Shown piece by piece: positions 27,143-36,201 of a stretch of 58,322 bases of DNA. The notes beneath the pieces are model-generated. The model was not told the DNA's origin and ran no database searches. It saw nothing but the letters and a program-made list of their open reading frames with translations. This DNA is from Nostoc sp. S13. GTDB lineage: Bacteria; Cyanobacteriota; Cyanobacteriia; Cyanobacteriales; Nostocaceae. Position numbers and translations under genes: made by a program. The stretch spans positions 1 through 58,322 of the forward strand of contig NZ_JAQYWQ010000032.1 in assembly GCF_029379315.1 (NCBI RefSeq), written 5' to 3'. Position 1 is the first letter of the stretch; each line of letters starts with the position of its first letter.

Positions 27143-28261
27143 ATGAACTCAGGAATTGACCTCCAAGGAACTTTTATTGAATCCCTCCGGGATTTAGGTA
27201 TACCAGCAGGAACCGCCAAAGCCATTTGGATGCCACTGCCAATGATACTGATGCTAATAGGGGCAACAGTGGGGGTATTAGTTGCTACTTGGCTAGAACG
27301 AAAAATTTCCGCCGCCGCACAGCAGCGAATTGGGCCAGAATACCAGGGGCCTTTTGGGTTGCTGGTACCTGTAGCGGATGGTTTGAAGTTGGTATTTAAA
27401 GAAGATATAGTCCCAGCCAAGTCTGACCCCTGGCTGTTTACCCTCGGCCCAATTATTGTTGTAATTCCGGTGTTTTTGTCGTTCCTGATCGTCCCCTTTG
27501 GGCAGAACATCGTAATTAGCAATGTCGGCATGGGCGTATTCTTGTGGATTGCCTTATCAAGCATTCAACCCATTGGCTTGCTGATGGCTGGCTACGCATC
27601 TAATAATAAATACTCCCTCTTAGGGGGGTTGCGGGCAGCAGCGCAATCTATTAGTTATGAAATTCCTTTGGCGCTGGCGGTCTTAGCGATCGCTATGATG
27701 TCTAACAGCCTCAGCACCGTTGATATTGTCAATCAACAGTCTGGCTACGGCATCCTGGGCTGGAACATTTGGCGACAACCAATCGGTTTCCTGATCTTTT
27801 GGATCGCCGCCCTAGCTGAATGCGAACGATTACCCTTTGACTTACCCGAAGCGGAAGAAGAACTGGTAGCAGGCTATCAAACTGAATACTCAGGCATGAA
27901 ATTCGGTCTGTTCTACCTGGGTTCCTACGTTAACTTGATCCTTTCTTCCCTACTAGTAGCAATTCTCTACCTGGGCGGTTGGGACTTTCCCGTTCCCCTC
28001 AACCTCATTGCTGGTTGGCTGGGAGTCAGTGAAATAAATCCCGTGTTCCAGATAGTAACTGCGGCTTTGGGTATCATTATGACCGTGTTCAAAGCCTATT
28101 TACTAGTGTTTGTCGCCATCCTGTTACGCTGGACAGTGCCACGGGTACGGATTGACCAACTGTTAGATTTAGGATGGAAGTTTTTATTGCCAGTTGGTTT
28201 GGTTAATCTCCTATTAACCGCCGCGCTGAAACTAGCCTTTCCCTTCGCCTTCGGCGGATAA
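27143..28261 (+). CDS. ndhA: NAD(P)H-quinone oxidoreductase (NDH-1) subunit 1
   Basis: A 372-residue integral membrane subunit of NDH-1, at the base of the membrane arm next to the quinone site. There are about eight or nine hydrophobic spans. The conserved loops [39 protein letters not shown] and YSGMKFGLF are all present. It heads the ndhA-I-G-E cluster used in respiration and cyclic electron flow. The ATG at 27143 follows AAGAGCGGAAAC. Confidence 0.97.
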   Translation: MNSGIDLQGTFIESLRDLGIPAGTAKAIWMPLPMILMLIGATVGVLVATWLERKISAAAQQRIGPEYQGPFGLLVPVADGLKLVFKEDIVPAKSDPWLFTLGPIIVVIPVFLSFLIVPFGQNIVISNVGMGVFLWIALSSIQPIGLLMAGYASNNKYSLLGGLRAAAQSISYEIPLALAVLAIAMMSNSLSTVDIVNQQSGYGILGWNIWRQPIGFLIFWIAALAECERLPFDLPEAEEELVAGYQTEYSGMKFGLFYLGSYVNLILSSLLVAILYLGGWDFPVPLNLIAGWLGVSEINPVFQIVTAALGIIMTVFKAYLLVFVAILLRWTVPRVRIDQLLDLGWKFLLPVGLVNLLLTAALKLAFPFAFGG

Positions 28262-28263
28262 AG

Positions 28264-28335
28264 CAATTTTAGATTTTAGATTTTAGATTTTGGATTAAGT
28301 CTGAAATCTAAAATCCAAAATCCAAAATCCAAAAT
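28264..28335. repeat. TTTTAGA heptamers forming an inverted array between ndhA and ndhI
   Basis: TTTTAGATTTTAGATTTTGG on one side faces AATCTAAAATCCAAAATCC on the other, so the spacer could form a long imperfect hairpin in the operon mRNA. Confidence 0.75.
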
Positions 28336-28355
28336 TGAAAAGAGAGAGACACAAA

Positions 28356-28940
28356 ATGCTAAAGTTCCTAAAACAAGTTGGTGATTACGCCAAAGAAACG
28401 GTACAAGCTGCGCGATACATTGGTCAGGGGCTTTCTGTCACCTTCGATCATATGCGGCGGCGTCCAATTACCGTACAGTACCCTTATGAGAAACTGATTC
28501 TTGGCGAACGGTTTCGCGGTAGAATTCACTTTGAATTTGATAAGTGTATCGCCTGCGAAGTTTGTGTTCGCGTTTGTCCGATTAACCTGCCTGTAGTAGA
28601 TTGGGAATTCGACAAAGCCAGCAAAAAGAAAAAACTCAACCACTACAGCATTGACTTTGGAGTTTGCATCTTTTGCGGTAACTGTGTGGAATTTTGCCCT
28701 ACTAATTGTCTATCCATGACAGAAGAATATGAGCTTGCGACTTACGATCGCCATGAATTGAACTATGACAGCGTGGCGCTGGGTCGTCTGCCTTATAAGG
28801 TAACAGATGACCCAATGGTTACACCACTGCGCGAACTAGTTTACCTACCCAAAGGCGTCCTCGAACCACATGGACTGCCCGCAGATGCGCCACGTCCGGG
28901 TGCGCGTCCAGAAGACCTAGTAGAACAAACAGAAAAATAA
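28356..28940 (+). CDS. ndhI: NDH-1 subunit I, 2x[4Fe-4S] protein
   Basis: 194 residues from the ATG at 28356 ([11 protein letters not shown], the conserved cyanobacterial start; the upstream TTG is repeat-derived). Two ferredoxin-type clusters are ligated by [12 protein letters not shown] and [12 protein letters not shown]. It passes electrons along the peripheral arm of NDH-1 towards plastoquinone. GAGAGAGA precedes the start. Confidence 0.97.
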   Translation: MLKFLKQVGDYAKETVQAARYIGQGLSVTFDHMRRRPITVQYPYEKLILGERFRGRIHFEFDKCIACEVCVRVCPINLPVVDWEFDKASKKKKLNHYSIDFGVCIFCGNCVEFCPTNCLSMTEEYELATYDRHELNYDSVALGRLPYKVTDDPMVTPLRELVYLPKGVLEPHGLPADAPRPGARPEDLVEQTEK

Positions 28941-28943
28941 ATA

Positions 28944-29050
28944 AATGTCATTTGTCCATTGTCATTTGTCCATTGTTATTTGACTAATGACTAATGACTA
29001 ATGACCAATGACCAATGACCAATGACCAATGACAATTGACTAAGGACAAA
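28944..29050. repeat. Short tandem repeats between ndhI and ndhG
   Basis: Tandem GTCATTTGTCCATT units, then ACTAATG and ACCAATG heptamers repeated about eight times, then GGACAAAAAACA. The array fills the spacer up to the ndhG start. Confidence 0.85.
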
Positions 29051-29055
29051 AAACA

Positions 29056-29670
29056 GTGAATCTAGCGGAAGGAGTACAGTTAGTATCACTTGGCATATTG
29101 GGCGTGATGATGATTGGGGCAGCCATTGGTGTGGTGCTGTTCTCTAGCATCGTCTATTCTGCCTTTATGTTGGGGGGTGTGTTCATCAGCATAGCGGGAA
29201 TCTACCTGTTGCTAAATGCTGATTTTGTTGCAGCTGCACAAATACTAATTTACGTTGGGGCGGTTAACGTGTTGATTTTGTTTGCCATTATGTTGGTGAA
29301 CAAGCGGCAGGATTTTGTAGCATTTCCCAACACTTGGGTGCGTAAAGTACTTACGGGTATAGTTAGTGTAGGATTGTTTGGTCTTTTAAGTACGATGGTG
29401 CTGGCAACGCCTTGGGCCTACTCAACTACTCCTGTGGTGGGTGGTGAAAGTTCTATAGTTTTAATTGGAGAACATTTCTTCACTGACTTTTTACTGCCTT
29501 TTGAACTAGCTTCCATTTTGCTGCTGATAGCGATGGTAGGAGCAATTATTTTGGCACGTCGCGAGTATTTGCCAGACCTGTTGGCACCATCCAAACTGGG
29601 GCAAACTGTTTTGACTTTGCAAGAACGCCCCAGAGAACTGGTATCAACAACCAGCGAAACAAAAGAGTAA
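29056..29670 (+). CDS. ndhG: NDH-1 subunit 6 (NdhG)
   Basis: A 204-residue membrane subunit with five hydrophobic spans and the conserved AAQILIYVGAVNVLILFAIM segment of the ND6/NuoJ family. GTG start at 29056. The hydrophilic C-terminal tail is variable in cyanobacteria. It is part of the membrane arm beside NdhE. Confidence 0.95.
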   Translation: MNLAEGVQLVSLGILGVMMIGAAIGVVLFSSIVYSAFMLGGVFISIAGIYLLLNADFVAAAQILIYVGAVNVLILFAIMLVNKRQDFVAFPNTWVRKVLTGIVSVGLFGLLSTMVLATPWAYSTTPVVGGESSIVLIGEHFFTDFLLPFELASILLLIAMVGAIILARREYLPDLLAPSKLGQTVLTLQERPRELVSTTSETKE

Positions 29671-29729
29671 GATTTGCGACTTCATTCGCAGATAAACAGC
29701 GAGATTTTTGAGGAGGAATACCCAAATTC

Positions 29730-30035
29730 ATGCAACTCCAGTACTTTTTATTACTAGCAGCAGCTTTATTCTGCATCGGCATCTACGGTTTAATTACCAG
29801 CCGCAACGCTGTGCGGGTGCTGATGTCAATTGAGTTACTGCTCAATGCTGTTAATCTGAATTTAATGGCATTTTCCAACTTCCTTGACTCAACATTAATT
29901 AAGGGTCAGGTTTTCACAGTATTTGTGATCACCGTGGCGGCAGCCGAGGCGGCGGTGGGTTTAGCGATCGTGCTTGCCATTTATCGCAACCGCGATACCG
30001 TCGATATGGAGCAGTTTAATCTCCTGAAGTGGTAA
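29730..30035 (+). CDS. ndhE: NDH-1 subunit 4L (NdhE)
   Basis: A 101-residue, three-span membrane subunit (ND4L/NuoK). It carries the conserved buried Glu in [13 protein letters not shown] and a second in [12 protein letters not shown], both on the proton-translocation path. The GAGGAGG-type ribosome binding site lies about 10 bases upstream of the ATG. The stop abuts the nadK start region, so the two are likely coupled. Confidence 0.95.
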   Translation: MQLQYFLLLAAALFCIGIYGLITSRNAVRVLMSIELLLNAVNLNLMAFSNFLDSTLIKGQVFTVFVITVAAAEAAVGLAIVLAIYRNRDTVDMEQFNLLKW

Positions 30036-30041
30036 TTGTGC

Positions 30042-30962
30042 GTGCAACTCAAGCAGGTAATCATTGCTTATAAAGCGCGGGATGCCCAGAGTAAAGAATG
30101 GGCAGAAATCTGTGCTAAACAACTAGAAAGTCGCCAGTGCCAGGTGTTGATGGGGCCTAGCGGACCGAAAGACAACCCTTATCCAGTCTTTTTGGCTTCG
30201 GCGGCTCAACCAATCGATCTCGCTTTGGTACTCGGTGGTGATGGCACTGTTTTAACCAGTGCCAGACATTTAGCCCCAGCTGGCATCCCAATTCTGGGAG
30301 TGAATGTGGGAGGTCATCTGGGGTTTTTAACTGAGTCTGTGGAAGAGTTTCAGGATACGGAGAAAGTTTGGGATCGGCTGTTTGAGGATCGCTATGCTAT
30401 CCAACGGCGTATGATGTTACAAGCTGCGGTGTATGAGGGTCATGGGTCTAATTTGGAACCAGTGAGTGAGCATTACCTGGCTTTGAATGAATTTTGTGTC
30501 AAACCCGCCTCGGCTGACCGAATGATTACCTCAATTCTGGAAATGGAAATCGACGGTGAGGTAGTCGATCAATATGTCGGGGATGGGTTAATCATTGCTA
30601 CTCCCACAGGTTCTACTGGTTACACCGTTTCCGCCAATGGGCCAATTATGCACGATGGTATGGAGGCGATTACCATCACTCCTATTTGTGCAATGAGCCT
30701 TTCTAGTCGCCCCCTCGTTTTACCCCCTGGTTCTGTGGTGAGTATTTGGCCTTTGGGGGATTACGATCTGAGTACCAAACTGTGGACAGATGGAGTTTTA
30801 GGGACTTCAATTTGGCCAGGACACCGCGTTGATGTGCGGATGGCAGATTGTCGGGCTAAATTTATCATTTTGCGCGAGAACAATTCCTACTATCAGACGC
30901 TGCGGGAGAAGTTGCTTTGGGCAGGTACAAGGGTTCACTACAGCAATAATCATCGTAATTAA
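30042..30962 (+). CDS. nadK: NAD kinase
   Basis: About 306 residues. NAD kinase makes NADP+ from NAD+ and ATP or polyphosphate. The signature GGDGT is in ALVLGGDGTVLTS, followed by GVNVGGHLGFLTE and the conserved IIATPTGSTGYTVSANGP. The GTG at 30042 (VQLKQ) is preferred; a TTG at 30036 overlaps the ndhE stop region. Its place directly after ndhE links NADP supply with the electron-transport operon. Confidence 0.94.
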   Translation: MQLKQVIIAYKARDAQSKEWAEICAKQLESRQCQVLMGPSGPKDNPYPVFLASAAQPIDLALVLGGDGTVLTSARHLAPAGIPILGVNVGGHLGFLTESVEEFQDTEKVWDRLFEDRYAIQRRMMLQAAVYEGHGSNLEPVSEHYLALNEFCVKPASADRMITSILEMEIDGEVVDQYVGDGLIIATPTGSTGYTVSANGPIMHDGMEAITITPICAMSLSSRPLVLPPGSVVSIWPLGDYDLSTKLWTDGVLGTSIWPGHRVDVRMADCRAKFIILRENNSYYQTLREKLLWAGTRVHYSNNHRN

Positions 30963-30993
30963 TTCAGTATTTTAGAGTGCATTTACCGCAGAT

Positions 30994-31023
30994 TGCGTAG
31001 ACGTAGCCCACCGTAGGCATCGC
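30994..31023. repeat. 30-bp small dispersed repeat (TGCGTAG...GCATCGC)
   Basis: The reverse complement differs by two bases from the copy inside the LysR gene at 49039-49068. Other copies are at 24782-24812, 50850-50879 and about 57581-57611. Confidence 0.7.
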
Positions 31024-31038
31024 AACCAAAATTATCCA

Positions 31039-31064
31039 AGCCCCTGGATTCATCCGGGGGCTTC
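31039..31064. terminator. Hairpin downstream of nadK
   Basis: AAGCCCCTGGATTCATCCGGGGGCTT pairs over about 11 bp with one bulge or mismatch. It may end the ndh-nadK transcript or be another dispersed palindrome; it lacks a clear T-run. Confidence 0.4.
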
Positions 31065-31155
31065 CTGCCCCGATTTTGACTTTCTTTGCTGATACCGTTT
31101 GACTGTAATAATTAATCATACAAATAGGTTCGTAGGGGCACAGCAATGCTCATCC

Positions 31156-31339
31156 GTGTCAACTTAAGATGAAAGTTAGTCTAGAACCAGCTTTTAGAGA
31201 TTGTCTCGTTCCCAGTCGGAGACTCTTAATGCATTCCGAGAGGCTCCGCCTCAAGACTTGCGGCAGAGCCACAATGAGGTGCATTTCCAGCCAGAGGCTA
31301 GAAACGAGGTTTTAAAAGGGTTTTGGCTTAAGTTGACAC
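31156..31339 (-). mobile_element. GTGTCAACTTAAG element, copy A (inverted)
   Basis: Terminal inverted repeats GTGTCAACTTAAG (31156-31168) and CTTAAGTTGACAC (31327-31339). The inner hairpins include GAGGCTCCGCCTC and CCAGCCAGAGGCT. Outside the ends, the flanks are also partly inverted (CGTAGGGGCACAG against CTGTGCCCTTACG), so the full palindrome spans about 31130-31366. Orientation is opposite to copies B and C. No coding capacity; the 90-codon open frame across it is repeat-derived. Confidence 0.75.
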
Positions 31340-31647
31340 CAATGAGCTTTTTCTGTGCCCTTACGACAAATCTTCTATATGTATCAGGGTTTATGTTAAT
31401 TGGTATGACTTGCATTTATAGCGTATATCAAAGGAAAATTTTGTATCTTATTGCCAGATTTTTTAGGAATTAATGCCCATAATAAAAGCACTATACCCCT
31501 AATCCAAGAGAGTAAAAAAACTCTTTAAAGGTTCTTTTATCAAAAACCGTCTCAATCACGCTTCCACACATTAATGAATAATGTGAGCTATTTGTATAGT
31601 GGCTAAATCCTAGTAGGATATTTTCGTAAATCTAAGTAGGAAGATAG

Positions 31648-32439
31648 ATGAAAGTTTCTGGACGCAACATCAATTACCCACTGAATTTTCCCCCTATTGA
31701 AGATTTTCCCGTCCTTCAAACTGAAAAATACATCCTACGGCTGGCATCAACTGAAGGAGAATTAGAATCAATTTTTCGGTTGCGCTTTGAAGTTTTTAAT
31801 CTTGAACTAGGCTTAGGATTTTCTGCTTCTAACTTTACCCAGATGGATATAGATAAGTTTGATACGGTTTGCCATCATTTAATCCTGATTTCCAAACAGA
31901 CGGGTAAAACCATTGGAACTTATCGGATGCAAACCTATACAATGGCTTCTCAAAGACTAGGCTTTGATGCTGCCGATATATTTAATCTTAATGCGATTCC
32001 CAATTCTGTGCTTCAGGCATCAGTTGAAGTTGGGCGTGCATGTATAGCTAAAGAATATCGCAATAGTCAGGCACTTTTACTACTATGGAAAGGGCTAGCA
32101 AACTATCTCATCTGGACTAAAAACCAATATTTCTTTGGCTGTACATCATTACTAACACAATGTCCTTGGCAAGCTATTTACGCTTATGATTATTTTCGGC
32201 ATAATGGCTTGATGCATCCAAGTATTTTAGTTTATCCAAATTCACAATCTTGTCTAGAAATTCCTCAAAATTATCCAGACATATCTAATTTTGAAATTCC
32301 TAAGATTTTGCAGGCATACTTGAATATTGGAGCTAAAATATGCAGTATTCCAGCTATTGATAGGCAGTTTAAGACCATCGATTTTTTAATTATATCTAAT
32401 AGCAAAGAGTTTGCTAGATGGCGTTACCAAATTTTGTAA
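31648..32439 (+). CDS. OlsB-like N-acyltransferase (GNAT fold)
   Basis: 263 residues. It matches the ornithine/lysine N-acyltransferase-like GNAT family (Acetyltransf_5): RLRFEVFNLELGLG and DKFDTVCHHLILI at the N-terminus, GKTIGTYRMQT at the acyl-donor strand, VEVGRACIAKEYRNSQALLLLW, FFGCTSLLTQCPW, and a C-terminal IPAIDRQFKTIDFLI. Members make lyso-ornithine lipids or other long-chain N-acyl amino acids from acyl-ACP. No OlsA-like partner is in the window, so the product is unknown. The gene lies between two inverted copies of a palindromic element (31156-31339 and 32607-32792). Confidence 0.82.
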   Translation: MKVSGRNINYPLNFPPIEDFPVLQTEKYILRLASTEGELESIFRLRFEVFNLELGLGFSASNFTQMDIDKFDTVCHHLILISKQTGKTIGTYRMQTYTMASQRLGFDAADIFNLNAIPNSVLQASVEVGRACIAKEYRNSQALLLLWKGLANYLIWTKNQYFFGCTSLLTQCPWQAIYAYDYFRHNGLMHPSILVYPNSQSCLEIPQNYPDISNFEIPKILQAYLNIGAKICSIPAIDRQFKTIDFLIISNSKEFARWRYQIL

Positions 32440-32537
32440 AAATTTTATTTTAACCTAACGATAGCTAGTTACAGGCAGCTACAGTAAAAAAGCTTGCACT
32501 ACGGAGACTAGGATAATAGGAATATTTAAGCCTAGTT

Positions 32538-32847
32538 TATAGCGGTTCCCATTCAGGTGCGGTACAACATTATATTGCCAGGTGTAGGGGCTGTTCTGTG
32601 CCCATTGGTGTCAACTTAAACCAAAACTCTTTTAAAACCTCGTTTCCAACCAGAGGCTGGAAATGTTGCTCATTGCGGCTCTGCCGCTCTTTCTTGAGGC
32701 GGAGCCTCCCAAAGGCATTCCCAGTTAGAGACTCTTAACGAGACAATCTCTAAAAGCTATTTCTAGACTAACTTTCACGTTAAGTTGACACCTATGGGCA
32801 CAGAACAGCCCCTACGCGTGTACCTCACGTAAAAGAGAACCGCTATA
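32538..32847. mobile_element. Nested palindromic element with TATAGCGGTTC ends
   Basis: TATAGCGGTTC at 32538 and GAACCGCTATA ending at 32847 bound a 310-bp palindrome. Moving inwards, GGTGCGGTAC pairs roughly with GTGTACCTCAC. AGGGGCTGTTCTGTGCCCAT then pairs with ATGGGCACAGAACAGCCCCT, a perfect 20-bp match. The GTGTCAACTTAAG copy B sits at the centre. Confidence 0.75.
32607..32792 (+). mobile_element. GTGTCAACTTAAG element, copy B
   Basis: Ends GGTGTCAACTTAA (32607-32619) and TTAAGTTGACACC (32780-32792). The core holds CCAGAGGCTGG, GCGGCTCTGCCGC and GGCGGAGCCTCC. It is the inverse of copy A and lies within the larger TATAGCGG palindrome. Confidence 0.78.
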
Positions 32848-32871
32848 GTATGAGATAAAGTTTGATGTTCA

Positions 32872-33267
32872 TCACTCTGAATCTAGAGCGATCGCATCAA
32901 CTTCGACTTCAATTAACATCGCTGGATCAACTAGGGATTTCACTTCTACCATCGTTGAAGCTGGTGGATTTTCGCCAAATAATTCTTGATGTGCCCGTCC
33001 AAATTCAGCCCAACAGCTAATGTCTGTGACAAACATCCGAGTTCGCACAACATTACTTTGATCAGCACCTAAGTCTTGTAAAGCTTTTTGGATAATTTCA
33101 AAACAGCGCTTTGCCTGTGCATAAGCATTGCCAGGAGCAAAAACACCTCCTGTAGTATCAACTGGTGCAGTACCAGAAATATAAATGTGACTTCCGACTC
33201 TTATGCCTCGACAGTAACCTACTTTTGACTCCCAAGATGCACTAGAAAATGTCCGCTTAAGTTGCAT
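32872..33267 (-). CDS. RidA/YjgF-family protein, second copy
   Basis: 131 residues with the full family fold: VGSHIYISGTAPVD, IIQKALQDLGADQSNVVRTRMFV, and LIEVEVDAIAL at the end. The substrate-binding Arg of true RidA deaminases should be in the segment NPPASTMVEV and is missing, as in the RidA-like protein at 5502-5954. It stands alone between the palindromic element and a glycosyltransferase. Likely a trimer; activity unknown. Confidence 0.87.
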   Translation of the reverse strand: MQLKRTFSSASWESKVGYCRGIRVGSHIYISGTAPVDTTGGVFAPGNAYAQAKRCFEIIQKALQDLGADQSNVVRTRMFVTDISCWAEFGRAHQELFGENPPASTMVEVKSLVDPAMLIEVEVDAIALDSE

Positions 33268-33548
33268 AATAAATCTAATTTATTACCAATTTATGATATT
33301 TTACTCCACATTCGCATCTCGGCTACAAAATAAAAGTCAGTTTTGCGGTATTTGATACAACCTTGTGTAATTGTTTTCAGAGTTAATAGAAGAGAGATAT
33401 TTATTGTCAATCTTTCAAATCAGATGACTCTCACTCAAAGTAGCTTGGCTATGTCTGATGGACAAACTTAGATATAATTCCTAGCGAACGCACTTTATTC
33501 AGTCCGTCTGAGTGGATTATTTTAGATAAATTCTTGGGAACATTACTT

Positions 33549-35174
33549 ATGCGCCATCTCAAATTTGCTCCGAGTTGGTTGCGATTTTTAATTATTTTCT
33601 TATTGGCGATGGGTATATCGTTTCGCTTTGTTAACCTTGATGGCAAAGTTTACTGGCATGATGAAACTTATGCCTCATTACGGATTTCTGGTTACACAAT
33701 TAATCAAGCAAAACAGCAACTTTTTAATAATCGTGTTATTGGCAGAGAAAATTTTACCCAGTTTCAAGGTGCAAATCCAGAAAAAAGCTTAAATGACACA
33801 ATTATGTCTTTGGCAAAAGAAGATTCTTACCATCCACCGTTGTATTACGTAATAGCGAGATTGTGGATGGGAATCTTTGGTAATTCGGTGATGGCAATTA
33901 GAAGTTTATCTGCCTTCATCAGTTTGCTGGTTTTCCCTTGTGTTTATTGGCTATGCCGAGAATTATTTAATGTGCCATTATCGGTTCCTGGTGTAGCGAT
34001 CGCACTCATGGCTATCTCTCCAATTCATCTAGTATACGCCCAAGAAGCACAAGAATATATTCTCTGGTTAGTCACCATATTACTATCCAGTGCATCACTG
34101 CTGCAAGCAATGCGGCTGGAATCACAAGATAAAGATGAGCTAGGAAAAAAACGACAACGACCAGATTTATTCGCTATCTGGAGTATTTATGCAGTCACTT
34201 TAGCCATCAGTCTTTATACATTTATTTGGAGTGGATTTGTAGCAGTTGCTCACGGAATTTATCTGATGATCACTGCAAAATATAAGTTAACTGAAACTAT
34301 CAGAAATTATCTGATAGCATCGCTAGTAGGTTTTTTAGCTTTCATGCCTTGGCTAACGATTGTGTTCGGTAACTTTTTTCAATTTTTGATTTCATCAGAT
34401 AAGACAACAACGCAGTCATTTTCAATGCCTGTCTTTCCATTTTTGCGAATGCAGTTAAGTCGGATTTTTTTTGATATAGACCTTAGTTCAAACAATCCTC
34501 TAGGCTATTTTATTACACTATTTTTTTTAACTTTGGTAGGATATTCAATTTGTTTTATTTGTCTAACAACTAACTATAAAGTCTGGTTTTTTGTAATCAC
34601 ATTGATTGTAGTGCCAGCACTACCCTTAATACTGCCAAGTTTAATTGCTGGGGGCATACGATTATCTACAGAACCATATTTAATACCATCTTATTTAGGA
34701 ATCCAAGTGGCTGTTGCTTACCTACTAGCTACGCAACTATATAATGGCAGCGTGTCACGCCGGAGCATTTGGCAGATAATCATGGCATTAGTGATTATTT
34801 GTGGTCTGATTTCTTCTAAGGTGAGTTCCCAGGCTGAAACTTGGTGGAATAAGGGTATGAGCTATGACAATCCACAAGTTGCCCAAATCATCAATCAAAC
34901 GACTCGTCCACTTTTGATTAGTGATGCTTTGGGTAATAATTATGGAAATGTCTTTTCTCTGAGCTATCTTTTGGAACCAAAAGTACGATTTCTGTTGGTG
35001 AACAACCAAAAAATTCCCAAAATTCCTAATGGGTTTACTGATGTATTTTTATTCAATCCTTCAGATACTTGGCGCGAAAGAATAGAAAAAAAGTATAAGT
35101 TAAAGACAGATATTGTTTACAGTGACAACTATTATTCAGTCTGGAAATTGCTGAAATCTCCTAAGTTGCGCTAA
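33549..35174 (+). CDS. GT39-like (PMT-type) membrane glycosyltransferase
   Basis: 541 residues, GT-C fold with about 10-12 hydrophobic spans. The first luminal loop has the acidic motif VYWHDETYASLRISGY expected for the metal/sugar-phosphate site, and YHPPLYYVIARLWM follows, as in the ArnT/PMT (PMT_2) family. These enzymes move a sugar from a polyprenyl-phosphate carrier on the outer face of the membrane. The ATG at 33549 is preferred to an upstream TTG. The acceptor is not predictable, but a polysaccharide cluster follows at 38.6-41.4 kb. Confidence 0.8.
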   Translation: MRHLKFAPSWLRFLIIFLLAMGISFRFVNLDGKVYWHDETYASLRISGYTINQAKQQLFNNRVIGRENFTQFQGANPEKSLNDTIMSLAKEDSYHPPLYYVIARLWMGIFGNSVMAIRSLSAFISLLVFPCVYWLCRELFNVPLSVPGVAIALMAISPIHLVYAQEAQEYILWLVTILLSSASLLQAMRLESQDKDELGKKRQRPDLFAIWSIYAVTLAISLYTFIWSGFVAVAHGIYLMITAKYKLTETIRNYLIASLVGFLAFMPWLTIVFGNFFQFLISSDKTTTQSFSMPVFPFLRMQLSRIFFDIDLSSNNPLGYFITLFFLTLVGYSICFICLTTNYKVWFFVITLIVVPALPLILPSLIAGGIRLSTEPYLIPSYLGIQVAVAYLLATQLYNGSVSRRSIWQIIMALVIICGLISSKVSSQAETWWNKGMSYDNPQVAQIINQTTRPLLISDALGNNYGNVFSLSYLLEPKVRFLLVNNQKIPKIPNGFTDVFLFNPSDTWRERIEKKYKLKTDIVYSDNYYSVWKLLKSPKLR

Positions 35175-35480
35175 CGTCATATCCCATCTAATAATAAGTT
35201 ATTTTCCAGTTTATAGTGTAGTAATGTAGGGACACAGCAATGCTGTACGCCAGTTCGCCCAAGTCGGGAGACCCGCCCACGCGACTGGCTCCTGTATTCC
35301 ATGCAATTGAGAACCGTTATAATCTTTTATCAGATATTCAAATATTTGCTTTCTTAAAATCAGCTAAGAATAACAAGAATAAATATTAAACAGATTCTCA
35401 TCTGAAATTAATTTAAGTGATAGTAAGATGCTTTAGATTGTCTTTTGAGATAAATTTAATGATTTGTTGAAAGGTGTTCT
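35175..35480. repeat. Intergenic region with a small palindromic repeat
   Basis: GCCAGTTCGCCCAAGTCGGG...CGCGACTGGC (about 35251-35291) is a palindrome. Together with GTAGGGACACAGCAATGCTG before it and GAGAACCGTTATA after it, it resembles a degenerate TATAGCGG-type element. No gene is seen. Confidence 0.5.
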
Positions 35481-36200
35481 ATGCAAATAACAGATTTTCT
35501 TGGTCTTTTACATCCAGCGATCGCAATTATATTCGTGTTTCCACTCATCGGTACAGTGGTTAATTTTGCTTGGCAAACACGCCAACGCAGATTGCAAATT
35601 TTAGCCGGGAGTAAAAGCAAAATTCCCCCAGTTGTGGGTGGAGAACATAAACAGTTAGGTGAAATACTAACAAGTGCAGTTGTCGGATTAACTTTAATCG
35701 GATTAAGCTACCCGATTGGCAAAAATATTCTCAAAAATCACTTGTGGAATAAAACACCTTTTCAAGTCGTTTTTATTGTGTTAATATTTGCTGCTACAAT
35801 CGCCTCTTTAGTATTACTTTATCGGGCAAAACAGCGAGTGTGGCGGGGAGTTTTTGCCACTTTAACTGGTGCAGGTTTAGTAATTCTAGGCTGTCAGGAT
35901 GGAGTATATCGCCTCACCAAGGAGTGGTATTGGTCACATTATTATATTGGCATTACCGCAGCGCTGCTGATGATTTTTTCATTAGCAATTGTTCAAGATA
36001 TTTATCAAGATAGATCCAATCGCTGGCGGATCGTCCATACGATTTTAAACTGCATTGCTTTGTTGCTATTTATTGGACAAGGCATGACAGGAACGCGAGA
36101 CTTATTAGAAATTCCCTTGAGTTGGCAAGAACCATATATTTATCAGTGTGATTTTGCTAATAAAACTTGTCCAACGCCAAATTCCCAACCACCAAAGTGA
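35481..36200 (+). CDS. DUF4079 family membrane protein
   Basis: 239 residues with about six hydrophobic spans. It starts with LGLLHPAIAIIFVFPLIGTVVN, has two Arg/Lys-rich cytoplasmic loops, and has HYYIGITAALLMIFSLAIVQDIY and RIVHTILNCIALLLFIGQGMTGTRDLLEI near the end. This pattern matches DUF4079, found in cyanobacteria and plastids and distantly like cytochrome b561-type membrane bundles. Paired His residues occur in the spans, but haem binding is only a guess. Confidence 0.75.
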   Translation: MQITDFLGLLHPAIAIIFVFPLIGTVVNFAWQTRQRRLQILAGSKSKIPPVVGGEHKQLGEILTSAVVGLTLIGLSYPIGKNILKNHLWNKTPFQVVFIVLIFAATIASLVLLYRAKQRVWRGVFATLTGAGLVILGCQDGVYRLTKEWYWSHYYIGITAALLMIFSLAIVQDIYQDRSNRWRIVHTILNCIALLLFIGQGMTGTRDLLEIPLSWQEPYIYQCDFANKTCPTPNSQPPK

Positions 36201-36201
36201 A

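Noticed and set aside
31201..31473. 90-codon open frame
   Set aside because: It runs through palindromic element copy A and reads as repeat sequence.
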